From an uncultured Clostridia bacterium (GTDB lineage: Bacteria; Bacillota; Clostridia; UBA1381; UBA9506), in the NCBI GenBank assembly GCA_944393605.1, contig CALYAO010000097.1:62001-126000 (forward strand): a DNA stretch of 64,000 nt, written 5' to 3'. Shown piece after piece: positions 44,630 through 53,073 of this stretch. The notes under the pieces are model-generated. The model did not search any database and was not told the origin of the DNA. It saw only the letters and a list, made by a program, of their open reading frames with translations. Position 1 is the stretch's first letter. Each line of letters opens with the position of its first letter. A program made the position numbers and the translations under genes.

Positions 44630-45520
44630 TCAGCCTTTTATGCCGCTCAATGAAAACCCTTCCATGATATGCTTTTGAAAGATCATAAAAATGATACATG
44701 GTGGGATGATGGCAAACATAATGGCGATGATGTGTAAATCCGCCGGATATCCTGTTGTCTTCATGGTAAAAATTTGAACCATAACGGTATGCAGGCTGGT
44801 ATCCTTCAGCACCAAATATGGCCACAGGAAGTCGTCCCATGCGGCATTGATGGAAAAAATGGATACGACTGCGATCACCGGTTTGCTCATGGGCACCACG
44901 ATGCGGGTGAAAATGCCCAGGTTGCTGCACCCATCCAGCTTGGCCGCCTCGATATATGAGATGGGGATGCTGTCAAAGAAGCTCTTAAACAGCAGCACGT
45001 TAAACGCATTGGCACCCGCAATGAGCCACATCGGGAGATACGTGTTCAACAAGCTGAAATGGAAGATCGGAAAATCAATAAACGTCATAAACAGCGGAAC
45101 CATGCTGACCGAAGTCGGCATCATCATGGTCCACAGAATGAGTGTGAACACCATGGTGCTGCCCTTGGGTTTGAGCCGCGACAAGACGTATCCTGCGAGG
45201 CCGTTGATCACAATGGACATCAGCCAGCTGCCGCCGGCCAGAATGATGGTATTGAGATAATATTTGCCAAAATGCATGCTCTGCCAGGCTTCCCAAATCT
45301 TTTCGGGATGGAACGATTTGGGAATGAATGTGGGCGGCACCTGCAAAAACTCATTCATATCTTTAAAGCTGGACAAAATGAGCCACAATACGGGTACAAG
45401 ACAGATTAAGACGAGCAGCACCATAACCGCAAAGAAACTCCAGTATACAGCTCGATATTTCTTTTGCTTGAGATCCACGACGCTGATGAGTGTGCCGCGC
45501 TTTTCGGAAAATCGCTTCAT
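44630..45520 (-). CDS. carbohydrate ABC transporter permease (MalG/LplC type)
   Basis: A 296-residue inner-membrane permease with six transmembrane segments and the ATPase-docking EAA loop (EAAKLDGCSNLGIFTRIVVP). It matches the MalG-type CUT1 family. With the second permease and the binding protein it imports an oligosaccharide or sugar. ATG 45520 is six bases behind GGAGGG; the GTG before it is less likely. It is the last gene of the three-gene transport operon, which encodes no ATPase. Confidence 0.92.
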   Translation of the reverse strand: MKRFSEKRGTLISVVDLKQKKYRAVYWSFFAVMVLLVLICLVPVLWLILSSFKDMNEFLQVPPTFIPKSFHPEKIWEAWQSMHFGKYYLNTIILAGGSWLMSIVINGLAGYVLSRLKPKGSTMVFTLILWTMMMPTSVSMVPLFMTFIDFPIFHFSLLNTYLPMWLIAGANAFNVLLFKSFFDSIPISYIEAAKLDGCSNLGIFTRIVVPMSKPVIAVVSIFSINAAWDDFLWPYLVLKDTSLHTVMVQIFTMKTTGYPADLHIIAIMFAIIPPCIIFMIFQKHIMEGFSLSGIKG

Positions 45521-45535
45521 CACTGTCCCTCCCCT

Positions 45536-46483
45536 CTAATTTTCGCTCACTCGTTTGTTGAGTTTAAAGTAAACCACCGTCAACACAATCAGGATCAAGA
45601 ACGTCACAACGCTGAGCGCAAGTGACTTATCAACCTGGAAATAGTTGAATGCATAGTTGTAGCTCTGCAAATTGAGCGAGATGGAAGCATTGTTGGGGCC
45701 TCCGTCTGTCATGGTCATAGGTTCTACCATGACCTGGAACACCCCGATGATCTGTTTCACAAACAACAGCAGCATCACGCCCGAAATCTGCGGCAGGGTC
45801 ACATGCCGGATTTTGGAAAACATGCCGGCGCCATCAACGGTTGCCGCTTCGTAGAGCTCTCCGTTGACCCCTTGCAGACTCGCCAGGTACATGATGGTTG
45901 AGCTGCCAAATCCCCGCCAGGCCATGGTGAAGACAATCAGTGGTATGGTCAGGTTTGGGTTTTGCAGCCACTGAGAGCTGGGCAGCCCAAACAAGCCTAG
46001 GAACATGTTCAAAATGCCCCCTTCGCCCGGCTGAAACAGAAAATACCAAATCAGCGACGCCGCCACCGCAGGCACCATGGTTGGAAAATAAATGGAAAAC
46101 TTGAAAAAGCTTTTCCAGTGTACCAACTCATTGAGCATGACCGCAAAGATAACGGGCGGCAGATACCCAATCACCAGCGACCAAAAAACGTACGAAAATG
46201 TATTTTTGAGCGCGGTCAAAAAGGTGGTATCACTGAGCACTGCTTTATAGTTGTCCAGCCCCGCGAAACCGACCGCGGTATACCCATCCATCTGGCAAAA
46301 GGAGCCGACAATGCCAACCAGAATGGGGCGCCACATGACAATGATAAACAGCAAGATGCTTGGCAAAAGCAGTACCCATGCTGAAAAATTGGACCGCACG
46401 AGCCGCCCCACGTGACTGCGCCGCTGCTCACGTACCCCGGCTGCGCGCCTAGGCCGTTCCATCACTCTTTCCAATGTGTTCAC
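45536..46483 (-). CDS. carbohydrate ABC transporter permease (MalF/LplB type)
   Basis: A 315-residue inner-membrane permease of the CUT1 family with about six transmembrane segments and the EAA-loop sequence YEAATVDGAGMFSKIRHVTLP. It forms the channel with the MalG-type partner encoded 15 bases downstream. The listed start is GTG 46483, five bases after the stop of the binding-protein gene; an ATG seven codons later is preceded by GGAAAGAG and is an equally good candidate. Confidence 0.92.
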   Translation of the reverse strand: MNTLERVMERPRRAAGVREQRRSHVGRLVRSNFSAWVLLLPSILLFIIVMWRPILVGIVGSFCQMDGYTAVGFAGLDNYKAVLSDTTFLTALKNTFSYVFWSLVIGYLPPVIFAVMLNELVHWKSFFKFSIYFPTMVPAVAASLIWYFLFQPGEGGILNMFLGLFGLPSSQWLQNPNLTIPLIVFTMAWRGFGSSTIMYLASLQGVNGELYEAATVDGAGMFSKIRHVTLPQISGVMLLLFVKQIIGVFQVMVEPMTMTDGGPNNASISLNLQSYNYAFNYFQVDKSLALSVVTFLILIVLTVVYFKLNKRVSEN

Positions 46484-46488
46484 CTCAT

Positions 46489-47865
46489 CTACTGTTTATC
46501 AAGATAATTGGTCTGGAAGTCTGCCACCGCCTGATCCAGCAGGGCCTGCGGATCGCTGTTCGGATCCGTTAGTGCCACTTGCAGCACGTTATCCAACGTC
46601 TTATACAGCTCCTGTGTGCAGACCGGCTCTTCGGGCTGGATGATCAGGCCCGAAAAATCGTTGTATCCCTCAAAGAGCTTCATGTCCACATTGATATAAG
46701 GCGCTTTGGCTTCCTCTTCCAGTGCCAGCCGTTCGGGATTGGTCCAAGACGAAATGGCAGATGGGCCAACGATGTACCCTTGCTCATTTTCCGCTTTGTA
46801 GCGCTCAATATTTGCCTGTTTCTGCTCTTCAGTCACATCGGGGCCGCTTCCCGAAACCTCCAGCCATTTAAACACGCCGTCTGCCTGTTCATCCGTCGCA
46901 TTGGCCGCCACCATATACACGTTGCCGCCTGTCAGCGTATACCGCCCCGCCGGGCCCTCCGGCATCTTATACATGGCAATATTGTCCTTGTTCATCTTGT
47001 AATCCGAGACCGTGTTCTTCAGGCGCATGGTCGTATCGATACCAATGGCGACCTGATTGGTGGAGAAAAGTTTGATAAATTCCGATTCATCCACCAGCAC
47101 GTTATCCTGGAGCACGTCATACTTAAACTTCAGATCTTTTACCCATTGCAGCGCCGCGACCGCTTCAGGGCTGTTGAATACTGCCTTCCATTCGCCGTCC
47201 ACGTTTTCTTCAAACTTAGCACCAAATGCCCAGGCGATATTGGTGAATTGCCAGCCGCCCTGCCCTTTCGTGGTGGGCATGAAAAAGCCGGCTTTTCCCG
47301 TCTTCTGCTTGATGCGCTGCGCCATCTGCGCCAGCTCTTCATAGGTCTCAGGGTAGTTGGGATACCCGTTTTCATCCAGTTCCCCCGCTTCCCGGAGCAG
47401 ATCCATATTAAACCAAAGCCCAAACACATAGGCATTATACGGGATTCCGTAATACTTTCCATCCTTTTCCACAAGTTCCAGTAGATCCGGATTCATGTTG
47501 TCCAAATATCCATATTCTTCCATTTGCTTGGTGATGTCTTTGGCGTATCCGGCATCTGTGATTTTGCTGATCTCCGTGAAAAAAGTATTATACAGCGTCG
47601 GAAGCTGTCCGCCGGCCGCTTTGGGCAAAAATGAGCTCACATCGTAAGCCCAGTAGTCCTTTTCCACCGTGTAGCCAGGATACTTTTCGTTGAATGCGGT
47701 CAAATAGTTTTCATACCGCTCCATAGCCGCCTTGTTGGTATCATGTTCTTTGGGCCAATTGCCAACCGAAAACGTGATGGTGTCCGTACCTGTGCCAGAA
47801 TCACAGCCTACGATGCCAAACATCATACACACTGCAAGTATCACTGCGGTTACTTTTTTCATCAT
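46489..47865 (-). CDS. extracellular sugar-binding lipoprotein of an ABC transporter
   Basis: A 458-residue solute-binding protein. The signal peptide ends in a lipobox (FGIVGC) with the lipidated Cys near residue 21. The mature protein has the two-lobe pattern of family 1 sugar-binding proteins, including YDVSSFLPKAAGGQLPTLYNTFF and a C-terminal TNYLDKQ. It would capture a sugar at the membrane outside face and deliver it to the two permeases. It begins the operon behind ACGGAGGGA. The dependence on a shared ATPase encoded elsewhere follows from the absence of an ATPase gene here. Confidence 0.92.
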   Translation of the reverse strand: MMKKVTAVILAVCMMFGIVGCDSGTGTDTITFSVGNWPKEHDTNKAAMERYENYLTAFNEKYPGYTVEKDYWAYDVSSFLPKAAGGQLPTLYNTFFTEISKITDAGYAKDITKQMEEYGYLDNMNPDLLELVEKDGKYYGIPYNAYVFGLWFNMDLLREAGELDENGYPNYPETYEELAQMAQRIKQKTGKAGFFMPTTKGQGGWQFTNIAWAFGAKFEENVDGEWKAVFNSPEAVAALQWVKDLKFKYDVLQDNVLVDESEFIKLFSTNQVAIGIDTTMRLKNTVSDYKMNKDNIAMYKMPEGPAGRYTLTGGNVYMVAANATDEQADGVFKWLEVSGSGPDVTEEQKQANIERYKAENEQGYIVGPSAISSWTNPERLALEEEAKAPYINVDMKLFEGYNDFSGLIIQPEEPVCTQELYKTLDNVLQVALTDPNSDPQALLDQAVADFQTNYLDKQ

Positions 47866-47893
47866 AGCGATCCCTCCGTTTCAAATTACTTGT

Positions 47894-47922
47894 ATTGTAA
47901 CAAAAAACGGCCGTATTGAAAA
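47894..47922 (-). promoter_or_regulatory. promoter of the ABC importer operon
   Basis: On the minus strand TTTTCA (47917-47922) and TACAAT (47894-47899) are spaced by 17 bases. The imperfect -35 box fits control by an activator such as the neighbouring AraC-type response regulator, which is inference. Confidence 0.5.
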
Positions 47923-47994
47923 GTACACATAATTACGAAAAGGTGCACATTCTGGTTTTTCCATACAAGCAAAGCGCTGTTTTGGGCGGCAAAA

Positions 47995-48050
47995 GGGCAG
48001 CCGGCCGCAAGCGGGGGACCTCCTTTGTGCTGGTGGATGTCGGAAAGTAG
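47995..48050 (+). pseudogene. decayed fabZ 3'-end fragment
   Basis: These 56 bases match the last 57 of fabZ (22566-22622): GGGCAGC-GGCCGCAAGCGGG, then CTCCTTTG-GCTGGTGGATG and a stop-codon position. There are about six substitutions, and one missing base breaks the frame. No start or upstream coding part is present, so it is non-functional. It lies in the same orientation as fabZ, beyond the far end of the glycan locus. Confidence 0.7.
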
Positions 48051-48066
48051 ACCAAATATACAAATA

Positions 48067-48110
48067 CATATGAAAAAACGGAGCCGAAAGGCTCCGCTTT
48101 TTTTCATATG
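48067..48110. terminator. bidirectional terminator next to the fabZ fragment
   Basis: CGGAGCC-GAAA-GGCTCCG is flanked by A6 and T7 runs and by CATATG on both sides, so the extended stem can act in either direction. It directly follows the stop of the 48111 gene on the minus strand. Confidence 0.85.
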
Positions 48111-48332
48111 TTATCTGCCCGTTAGAAACCCTCGAAGAAGGATGAAAAAACTGAAAAACGTGTTCCAATGTAGCAGAAACACCTGCAGCGCTGCGATGAC
48201 AAGCAGCACAATCACCGGGATGCGCTTGCGCAGGATGGCGAGCACCAGCGCTGCCATGAGGCATCCCATCAAAAGAATGCATTCCAGCACGATGATGGGC
48301 ATCCCGCCCATCATTTGGGACAAAATTTCCAT
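48111..48332 (-). CDS. small hydrophobic membrane protein
   Basis: A 73-residue protein with two hydrophobic helices (residues ~10-35 and ~40-66) separated by a basic turn (ILRKRIP). No family is recognised. It begins behind GGAGGGA, follows phosphofructokinase by about 40 bases in the same direction and is closed by the strong terminator above, so it is probably the second gene of the pfk operon. Confidence 0.6.
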   Translation of the reverse strand: MEILSQMMGGMPIIVLECILLMGCLMAALVLAILRKRIPVIVLLVIAALQVFLLHWNTFFSFFILLRGFLTGR

Positions 48333-48373
48333 ATTCCCTCCACGTACAACGGTCCCCCTATGCCGCCAATTGT

Positions 48374-49465
48374 TTAGTCGCCGAACGCGATGCCGATGCC
48401 CTTGGCCATCCTGACCAGTTCGCCGTCAGGGTCCACGCCCTTGTTCTTGCCGATGACGTCTTCCAGCGACGCATAGGTCATGTCGTCCCCTTTTAGCGCT
48501 ACCATGTTGCCATACTTGCCTGCCATCAGAAGCTCCACCGCCGCTGTGCCATACCGGGTGGAGAGGATGCGGTCGTGCGCCGTGGGCGTACCGCCGCGCT
48601 GAATGTGCCCCAAGATGGTCGCACGCGCCTCCAGGCCAACCAGCTGCTCCAGCTCGTCTGCAATCTTGTTGCCGATGCCGCCCAGCCGGATGGGGTCGGG
48701 GCTGTTTTCGATCACTTTGCTCACGTGTATCTCGCCTGTGATGGATTTGGCGCCTTCTGCGACCACCACAATGCTGAAGTTGCGGCCCCTGTCACGGCGC
48801 TGCTTTAAACGATCTGCCACTTTTTGGATATCATACGGGATCTCGGGGATCAGGATGGCGTCTGCGCCGCCCGCAATGCCCGATGCCAGCGCGATCCAGC
48901 CCGCATACCGGCCCATGACCTCCAGCACCATGATGCGGCTGTGAGAAGCGGCAGTGGTGTGCAGCCGGTCCAGCGCCTCGGATGCGATGCCGATGGCGGT
49001 GTCAAACCCGAAGGTATAATCGGTGCATGCCAGGTCGTTGTCGATGGTCTTGGGCACGCCGACCACCGGCAGGCCCTTTCTCGCATAATCCCGGCCGCTG
49101 GTGAGCGTCCCATCCCCGCCGATGATGATCATGGCGTCAATGCCCGCTTTTTTGAGGTTTTCCATGCCAACATCCGACACATCCCGATATACGGTCTTGC
49201 CATCTTCCTCAAAGGGATATTGAAACAGGTTATCCTTGTTAGAGCTGTTTAAAATGGTGCCTCCGATGGGCAGGATGCCCGAAATGGCGTCCAAATCAAG
49301 CGGCACAAAATCCCCCAGATATAGGCCGCGATATCCCGAACGAACACCGACAACTTCCACGCCGTATTTGAGAATGGCGGTCCGCACCACCGCGCGGATG
49401 ACGGCATTTAGGCCCGGACAATCCCCTCCGCCGGTCATAACGCCAATCTTTTTGATGTCTCCCAT
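48374..49465 (-). CDS. pfkA: 6-phosphofructokinase (mixed-substrate group type)
   Basis: A 363-residue phosphofructokinase. GVMTGGGDCPGLNAVIRAVV, GGDGTLTSG, PKTIDNDL, TFGFDTA and EVMGRYAGWIAL are typical of the clostridial/actinobacterial group III enzymes. Glycine rather than aspartate in GGDG favours ATP over pyrophosphate as phosphoryl donor, but the group contains both types. It commits fructose 6-phosphate to glycolysis. ATG 49465 follows GAGGAGG; a longer upstream frame has no site. It is divergent from rsmE with good promoters for both. Confidence 0.95.
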   Translation of the reverse strand: MGDIKKIGVMTGGGDCPGLNAVIRAVVRTAILKYGVEVVGVRSGYRGLYLGDFVPLDLDAISGILPIGGTILNSSNKDNLFQYPFEEDGKTVYRDVSDVGMENLKKAGIDAMIIIGGDGTLTSGRDYARKGLPVVGVPKTIDNDLACTDYTFGFDTAIGIASEALDRLHTTAASHSRIMVLEVMGRYAGWIALASGIAGGADAILIPEIPYDIQKVADRLKQRRDRGRNFSIVVVAEGAKSITGEIHVSKVIENSPDPIRLGGIGNKIADELEQLVGLEARATILGHIQRGGTPTAHDRILSTRYGTAAVELLMAGKYGNMVALKGDDMTYASLEDVIGKNKGVDPDGELVRMAKGIGIAFGD

Positions 49466-49534
49466 GGCAGTTCCTCCTCGTATGTAGCTCGCTTGCCGCC
49501 TTTCGGGCAATGCGGCTGGATTATTTCTGTATCC

Positions 49535-49563
49535 ATTGTACACGATACCGCAGGGTATTTCAA
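49535..49563 (-). promoter_or_regulatory. promoter of pfkA
   Basis: On the minus strand TTGAAA (49558-49563) and TACAAT (49535-49540) are spaced by 17 bases. Confidence 0.65.
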
Positions 49564-49638
49564 TAAAAACTTTGTAAATCGTGGAAAATATTTGTAGGAT
49601 TAGGCAATGGCAGCGATGGATATATTTCGAAATTGGTA

Positions 49639-49667
49639 TTGAAAATTGGGGACAGGCATGATATAAT
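49639..49667 (+). promoter_or_regulatory. promoter of rsmE-glyA
   Basis: TTGAAA (49639-49644) and a perfect TATAAT (49662-49667) are spaced by 17 bases, leaving about 100 bases of leader. Confidence 0.7.
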
Positions 49668-49772
49668 AGTCGCGTCTAGGCCATTTCGGAGAACAGGTTG
49701 TCGCATTGCGCGCGGTTTTCCGTGCATGACGCCGTGGCTTATCGAGTACAAGAGAAACAGGCAGGTGACAGG

Positions 49773-50513
49773 ATGCCCAGATTTTTTTTGGAGGCCGCGC
49801 AGTTTCGCGGATCGCAGGCGGTCATAACGGGCGGAGATGCCCGGCATATCGCCCGGGTGCTGCGGATGGGGATCGGCGATGGGCTCACCCTGTGCGATGG
49901 CGCCGGGATGGACTATGCGGGTGTGATTCGTCAGGTAGAAAAAGACCGGCTGCTGGTGGAGATTGTGGACAAGCATCCAAGCATGTCCGAGCCACAGCTG
50001 CGGGTTACCCTGTTTCAAGGGCTGCCAAAGGCATCCAAGATGGATACGGTCATTGAAAAGTGTACCGAGCTGGGCGTGTCCCAGGTGGTGCCGGTGCAGA
50101 CTGAGCGCGCGGTTGTGCGCCTGGAGGACGAAAAGGCGCGGGCGGCAAAGGTGGCCAGATGGCGCAAGATTGCGGAGGCGGCTGCCAAACAGTCGGGCCG
50201 GGGCATGGTGCCTGTGGTGTCAGACGTGTGCCGGGTTTCGGATATGCTGCCCTTGTTTTCGGAGCTGGATGCGGTGGTGGTGCCCTATGAAAACGAGCAG
50301 GAGACGCATCTTGCGGAAGCGCTTTCCCGCATGGAGTCGCCGGGCAGCATTGGGGTTGTAATCGGGCCCGAAGGCGGGCTTGCGCGCGAAGAGGTGGATG
50401 CCATGCTGGAACGGGGCGCGGTGTCGGTTTCGCTGGGGGCGCGGATCCTTCGCACAGAAACGGCGGGCGCGGCGGTGCTTGCGGCGCTGATGTATGCATT
50501 TGGTGAGATGTGA
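49773..50513 (+). CDS. rsmE: 16S rRNA (uracil-1498-N3)-methyltransferase RsmE
   Basis: A 246-residue RsmE. The N-terminal PUA-like domain (PRFFLEAAQF, HIARVLRMGIGD) and the C-terminal SPOUT methyltransferase with LFQGLPKASKMD, IGPEGGL and the knot motif LGARILRTETAG are complete. It methylates U1498 of 16S rRNA using S-adenosylmethionine. ATG 49773 follows AGGTGA and matches the normal N-terminus; the frame is open further upstream without a site. It is first in a likely operon with the 50578 gene and glyA. Confidence 0.96.
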   Translation: MPRFFLEAAQFRGSQAVITGGDARHIARVLRMGIGDGLTLCDGAGMDYAGVIRQVEKDRLLVEIVDKHPSMSEPQLRVTLFQGLPKASKMDTVIEKCTELGVSQVVPVQTERAVVRLEDEKARAAKVARWRKIAEAAAKQSGRGMVPVVSDVCRVSDMLPLFSELDAVVVPYENEQETHLAEALSRMESPGSIGVVIGPEGGLAREEVDAMLERGAVSVSLGARILRTETAGAAVLAALMYAFGEM

Positions 50514-50577
50514 GCCTATACCATGCGGCTCATCTTATATATTTACCATATTATACCAAAATGGGAGCGTGGATACT

Positions 50578-51018
50578 TTGGATAAGGCAGAGAGAAAGAG
50601 ATGGGAACAGGCGCGGCGGGAGAAGCTGTCCAATCGGCTGGTGCTCAACTTCGGCGTGCTGCTCATTGCAGCATTTGTCCTCTTGTATGTGTACAAGTTT
50701 TTGCAGAGCGGCTATGTGCTTGTGACCATTAACGTATTGTTTGTACTTGGCATCATCGCGGCGGTGGGTGCGATCGCATTCTTTGTGCTGGGGCTGACCA
50801 AATTCCCCAAACTGAAGAATTATAGCGCCATCTTCCTGGGCGTTTTTCTGGTATGTTTTGTATACTGGTTTGCGACCAGCGGCGTCTCTCCGTTCCCCAC
50901 CAACGTGAAGTGGATCACGGTTGGCGTGTATGCAGCGATGGCGATTTATTTTATCATCCTGGCCATTGTGATCAATGTCCAGCTGCGCCGCCTGCACAAG
51001 CACAAGGCGTCGGAATAA
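50578..51018 (+). CDS. four-helix membrane protein of unknown function
   Basis: A 146-residue protein with a basic N-terminal stretch (DKAERKRWEQARREKL) and four hydrophobic helices (residues ~21-42, ~50-75, ~82-103 and ~112-136), ending in a basic tail (RRLHKHKASE). No family is recognised. TTG 50578 lies about ten bases after GGGAG; a GTG nine bases upstream is too close to it. The gene follows rsmE by 64 bases and precedes glyA by 21, so it is probably co-transcribed. Confidence 0.65.
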   Translation: MDKAERKRWEQARREKLSNRLVLNFGVLLIAAFVLLYVYKFLQSGYVLVTINVLFVLGIIAAVGAIAFFVLGLTKFPKLKNYSAIFLGVFLVCFVYWFATSGVSPFPTNVKWITVGVYAAMAIYFIILAIVINVQLRRLHKHKASE

Positions 51019-51039
51019 GCGGAAGACAGGGAGGCTATT

Positions 51040-52278
51040 ATGTTTGCATTTGACGAAATTCAAAAGACGGACCCTGAAATTGCGGCCGTCATTCAGGACG
51101 AGATCGACCGGCAAAATCGCAATATTGAGCTGATTGCATCGGAGAACTGTGTGTCGCCTGCCGTCATGGCAGCGATGGGCAGCCCCCTCACCAACAAGTA
51201 TGCGGAGGGATATCCGGGCAAGCGGTATTACGGCGGCTGTGAGATTGTGGATGTGGCGGAGAACCTGGCCATTGAGCGCGCAAAGCAGCTGTTCGGCGCG
51301 GAGCATGCCAACGTGCAGCCCCACTCGGGCGCACAGGCGAACATGGGCGTATTCTTTGCGGTGCTGGAGCCGGGGGATACGGTTCTCAGCATGAACCTGG
51401 CCCATGGCGGGCATCTGTCCCATGGCAGCCCCGTCAATATCTCGGGCAAGTATTACAACATCGTCCCTTATGGTGTGACCAAAGAGACACAGACCATCGA
51501 TTATGATGAAGTGCGCCGCCTGGCGCTGGAGTGCAAGCCCAAGCTTATTTTGGCGGGTGCGAGTGCGTATCCGCGCACCATTGATTTTGAGAAATTCGGC
51601 GCCATCGCAAAGGAAGTGGGCGCATACCTGCTGGTGGATATGGCGCATATCGCGGGTCTGGTTGCGGCGGGGCTGCATCCCAACCCGGTGCCCTATGCCG
51701 ACTTTGTGACCACGACGACGCACAAGACCCTGCGCGGCCCGCGCGGCGGCTTGATTCTGTGCAAGGCGGAGCATCAGAAGCTGATTGACAAGGCCATGTT
51801 CCCCGGCATCCAAGGCGGCCCGCTCATGCATGTGATTGCGGCCAAGGCCGTTTGCCTCAAGGAGGCCCTGTCCCCTGCGTTTACGACCTATCAGCAGCAG
51901 GTCATTAAGAACGCGAAGGCGCTGTCTGAGACTCTGCTGGAGGAGGGTTTCCAGTTGGTCTCGGGCGGGACGGACAACCATCTCATGCTGGTTGACCTGA
52001 CCGAAACAGGCCTCACGGGGAAAGAAGCGGAGAAGATGTTAGACGAGGTGCGCATCACGGTGAATAAAAACGCCATCCCGTTTGACACCAAGAGCCCCTT
52101 CATCACCAGCGGCATCCGGATTGGGACGCCGGCATCCACGACGCGCGGCATGAAAGAGGCGGATATGCGGGAAGTCGGAAAGCTCATCAAGTTGGTGCTC
52201 TCAGATTTCGAAGGCAACAAAGCGGAGGCGGCAGAGCGCGTTGCTGCGCTGTGCAGCAAGTATCCGCTCTACCAATAA
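51040..52278 (+). CDS. glyA: serine hydroxymethyltransferase
   Basis: A 412-residue PLP enzyme that interconverts serine and glycine with tetrahydrofolate. The signatures [29 protein letters not shown] and the PLP-lysine motif [14 protein letters not shown] are present, and the length is normal. ATG 51040 lies behind GGGAGG. A strong terminator follows. Confidence 0.98.
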   Translation: MFAFDEIQKTDPEIAAVIQDEIDRQNRNIELIASENCVSPAVMAAMGSPLTNKYAEGYPGKRYYGGCEIVDVAENLAIERAKQLFGAEHANVQPHSGAQANMGVFFAVLEPGDTVLSMNLAHGGHLSHGSPVNISGKYYNIVPYGVTKETQTIDYDEVRRLALECKPKLILAGASAYPRTIDFEKFGAIAKEVGAYLLVDMAHIAGLVAAGLHPNPVPYADFVTTTTHKTLRGPRGGLILCKAEHQKLIDKAMFPGIQGGPLMHVIAAKAVCLKEALSPAFTTYQQQVIKNAKALSETLLEEGFQLVSGGTDNHLMLVDLTETGLTGKEAEKMLDEVRITVNKNAIPFDTKSPFITSGIRIGTPASTTRGMKEADMREVGKLIKLVLSDFEGNKAEAAERVAALCSKYPLYQ

Positions 52279-52285
52279 GAGAGAC

Positions 52286-52314
52286 AAAGCGGCCCCAGTG
52301 GGGCCGCTTTTTTT
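52286..52314 (+). terminator. terminator after glyA
   Basis: AAAGCGGCCCC pairs with GGGGCCGCTTT and is followed by T residues. Confidence 0.9.
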
Positions 52315-52345
52315 GTGGGGAAGATGCAACTTTTTGGAATCCCAG

Positions 52346-52374
52346 TTGACATTTTGCCTTGTCTATGCTACAAT
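52346..52374 (+). promoter_or_regulatory. promoter of tRNA-Leu(TAG)
   Basis: TTGACA (52346-52351) and TACAAT (52369-52374) are spaced by 17 bases, with the tRNA starting 19 bases later. Confidence 0.8.
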
Positions 52375-52392
52375 AATGCCGTTGCAGTTTTT

Positions 52393-52478
52393 GCGGATAT
52401 GGCGGAATTGGCAGACGCGCTAGATTTAGGTTCTAGTGGGCAACCCCCGTGCAGGTTCAAGTCCTGTTATCCGCACCA
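52393..52478 (+). tRNA. tRNA-Leu (anticodon TAG)
   Basis: The acceptor stem GCGGATA/TATCCGC with encoded CCA, the D-arm AATTGGCAGA and the anticodon arm CTAGA-TTTAGGT-TCTAG give anticodon TAG. A long variable arm and a T-arm with GTTCAAGTC complete a class II leucine tRNA. Acceptor stem and 5' half are identical to those of the tRNA at 464 up to the anticodon arm. Confidence 0.95.
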
Positions 52479-52480
52479 TC

Positions 52481-52517
52481 GTCGCCGCAAGCATTATTTT
52501 GCTTGTGGCGACTTTTT
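52481..52517 (+). terminator. terminator of tRNA-Leu(TAG)
   Basis: GTCGCCGCAAGCA pairs with TGCTTGTGGCGAC-like sequence (one G-U-type change) and is followed by six T residues. It is nearly the same as the terminator behind the other tRNA-Leu. Confidence 0.85.
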
Positions 52518-52860
52518 TACAAAAGTCACCGTTCGCTTTAAACGCTGCGGCTCCTTGTTCGCAGAAAAGCCCGCTCGGCTCGCCTGTTCGCTTGCAAGCG
52601 CGCTCACAACGGCAAGCTGTCGCTACCACTTTTCTGCGATATTGTGCGCTTAAAACCCCTTGGATTCACTGCTGCATGCAAGTTCTGCAAGAACACTCGT
52701 ACCACGTCGCGGCGAGCCTTTTGGTCCGCCGTGTTTTTTTGCAAAAAACGCGGCTTCACTTGATCGGCTGCCGCTCCTTTTCCCACAAAAGCTTTGCTTT
52801 TGCGGGGGCCCCAAAACCATCATTCGCCCCTTCTTGCTCCCCTGATTCGCAGAGAAGCAC
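52481..52860 (+). repeat. tRNA-trailing hairpin-array repeat, copy B
   Basis: Apart from the terminator, this copy matches the minus strand of 1-463. It contains the 81-bp module closed by TCGCAGAAAAG and CTTTTCTGCGA (52559-52639), a GCCGTG-T7-GCA-type hairpin near 52730 and the CCCACAAAAGC-type stem near 52780-52806. After about 52848 it starts a second module (TTCGCAGAGAAG) and then diverges, so it is shorter than copy A. A long frame crosses it but includes tRNA and terminator sequence, so I treat the region as non-coding. Confidence 0.85.
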
Positions 52861-53013
52861 ACTCCGCTCATCTTATAATGGGAATAACGCCCATATCCCT
52901 TTTAACGGAGGAACAGCTTTATCCTGACCACCTGTTTGGCTGCCGCACAACAGGCCGTATGGCTGAAACCGTATCCTGATGTTTCACAGTTTGCAGGAGC
53001 GTAGATACCATGT

Positions 53014-53042
53014 AACACTTGTACGACTTTCTCCATATAATA
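53014..53042 (+). promoter_or_regulatory. possible sigma-K-type promoter of the Cys-rich pair
   Basis: AACA (53014-53017) and CATATAATA (53034-53042) are 16 bases apart and fit the sigma-K pattern mACm-N16/17-CATAnnnTA. The embedded TATAAT could also serve sigma-A, but no -35 box is found at the right distance. The gap from the end of repeat copy B to the gene shows nothing else. Confidence 0.4.
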
Positions 53043-53073
53043 CAGTGTATCCTATAAGAAAGGAGGTTATATT

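Larger units (their letters stand above)
22623..47994. other. candidate genomic island (glycan locus) bounded by fabZ 3'-end repeats
   Basis: About 25.4 kb between the two fabZ 3' ends hold only carbohydrate-related genes: six secreted or cytoplasmic glycan proteins on the minus strand, a two-component system with an extra sensor, and an ABC importer. By eye the 40-48 kb part is more A+T-rich than the housekeeping genes on both sides. No integrase or transposase gene is present. It may be an old insertion that lost its integrase, or a product of a duplication. The island reading is inference. Confidence 0.4.

Noticed and set aside
51019-51039. Possible glycine riboswitch before glyA
   Set aside because: Only 21 bases separate glyA from the previous gene, with no room for an aptamer.
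50551-51981. 476-codon minus-strand frame opposite glyA
   Set aside because: Antisense to a complete, highly conserved enzyme gene.
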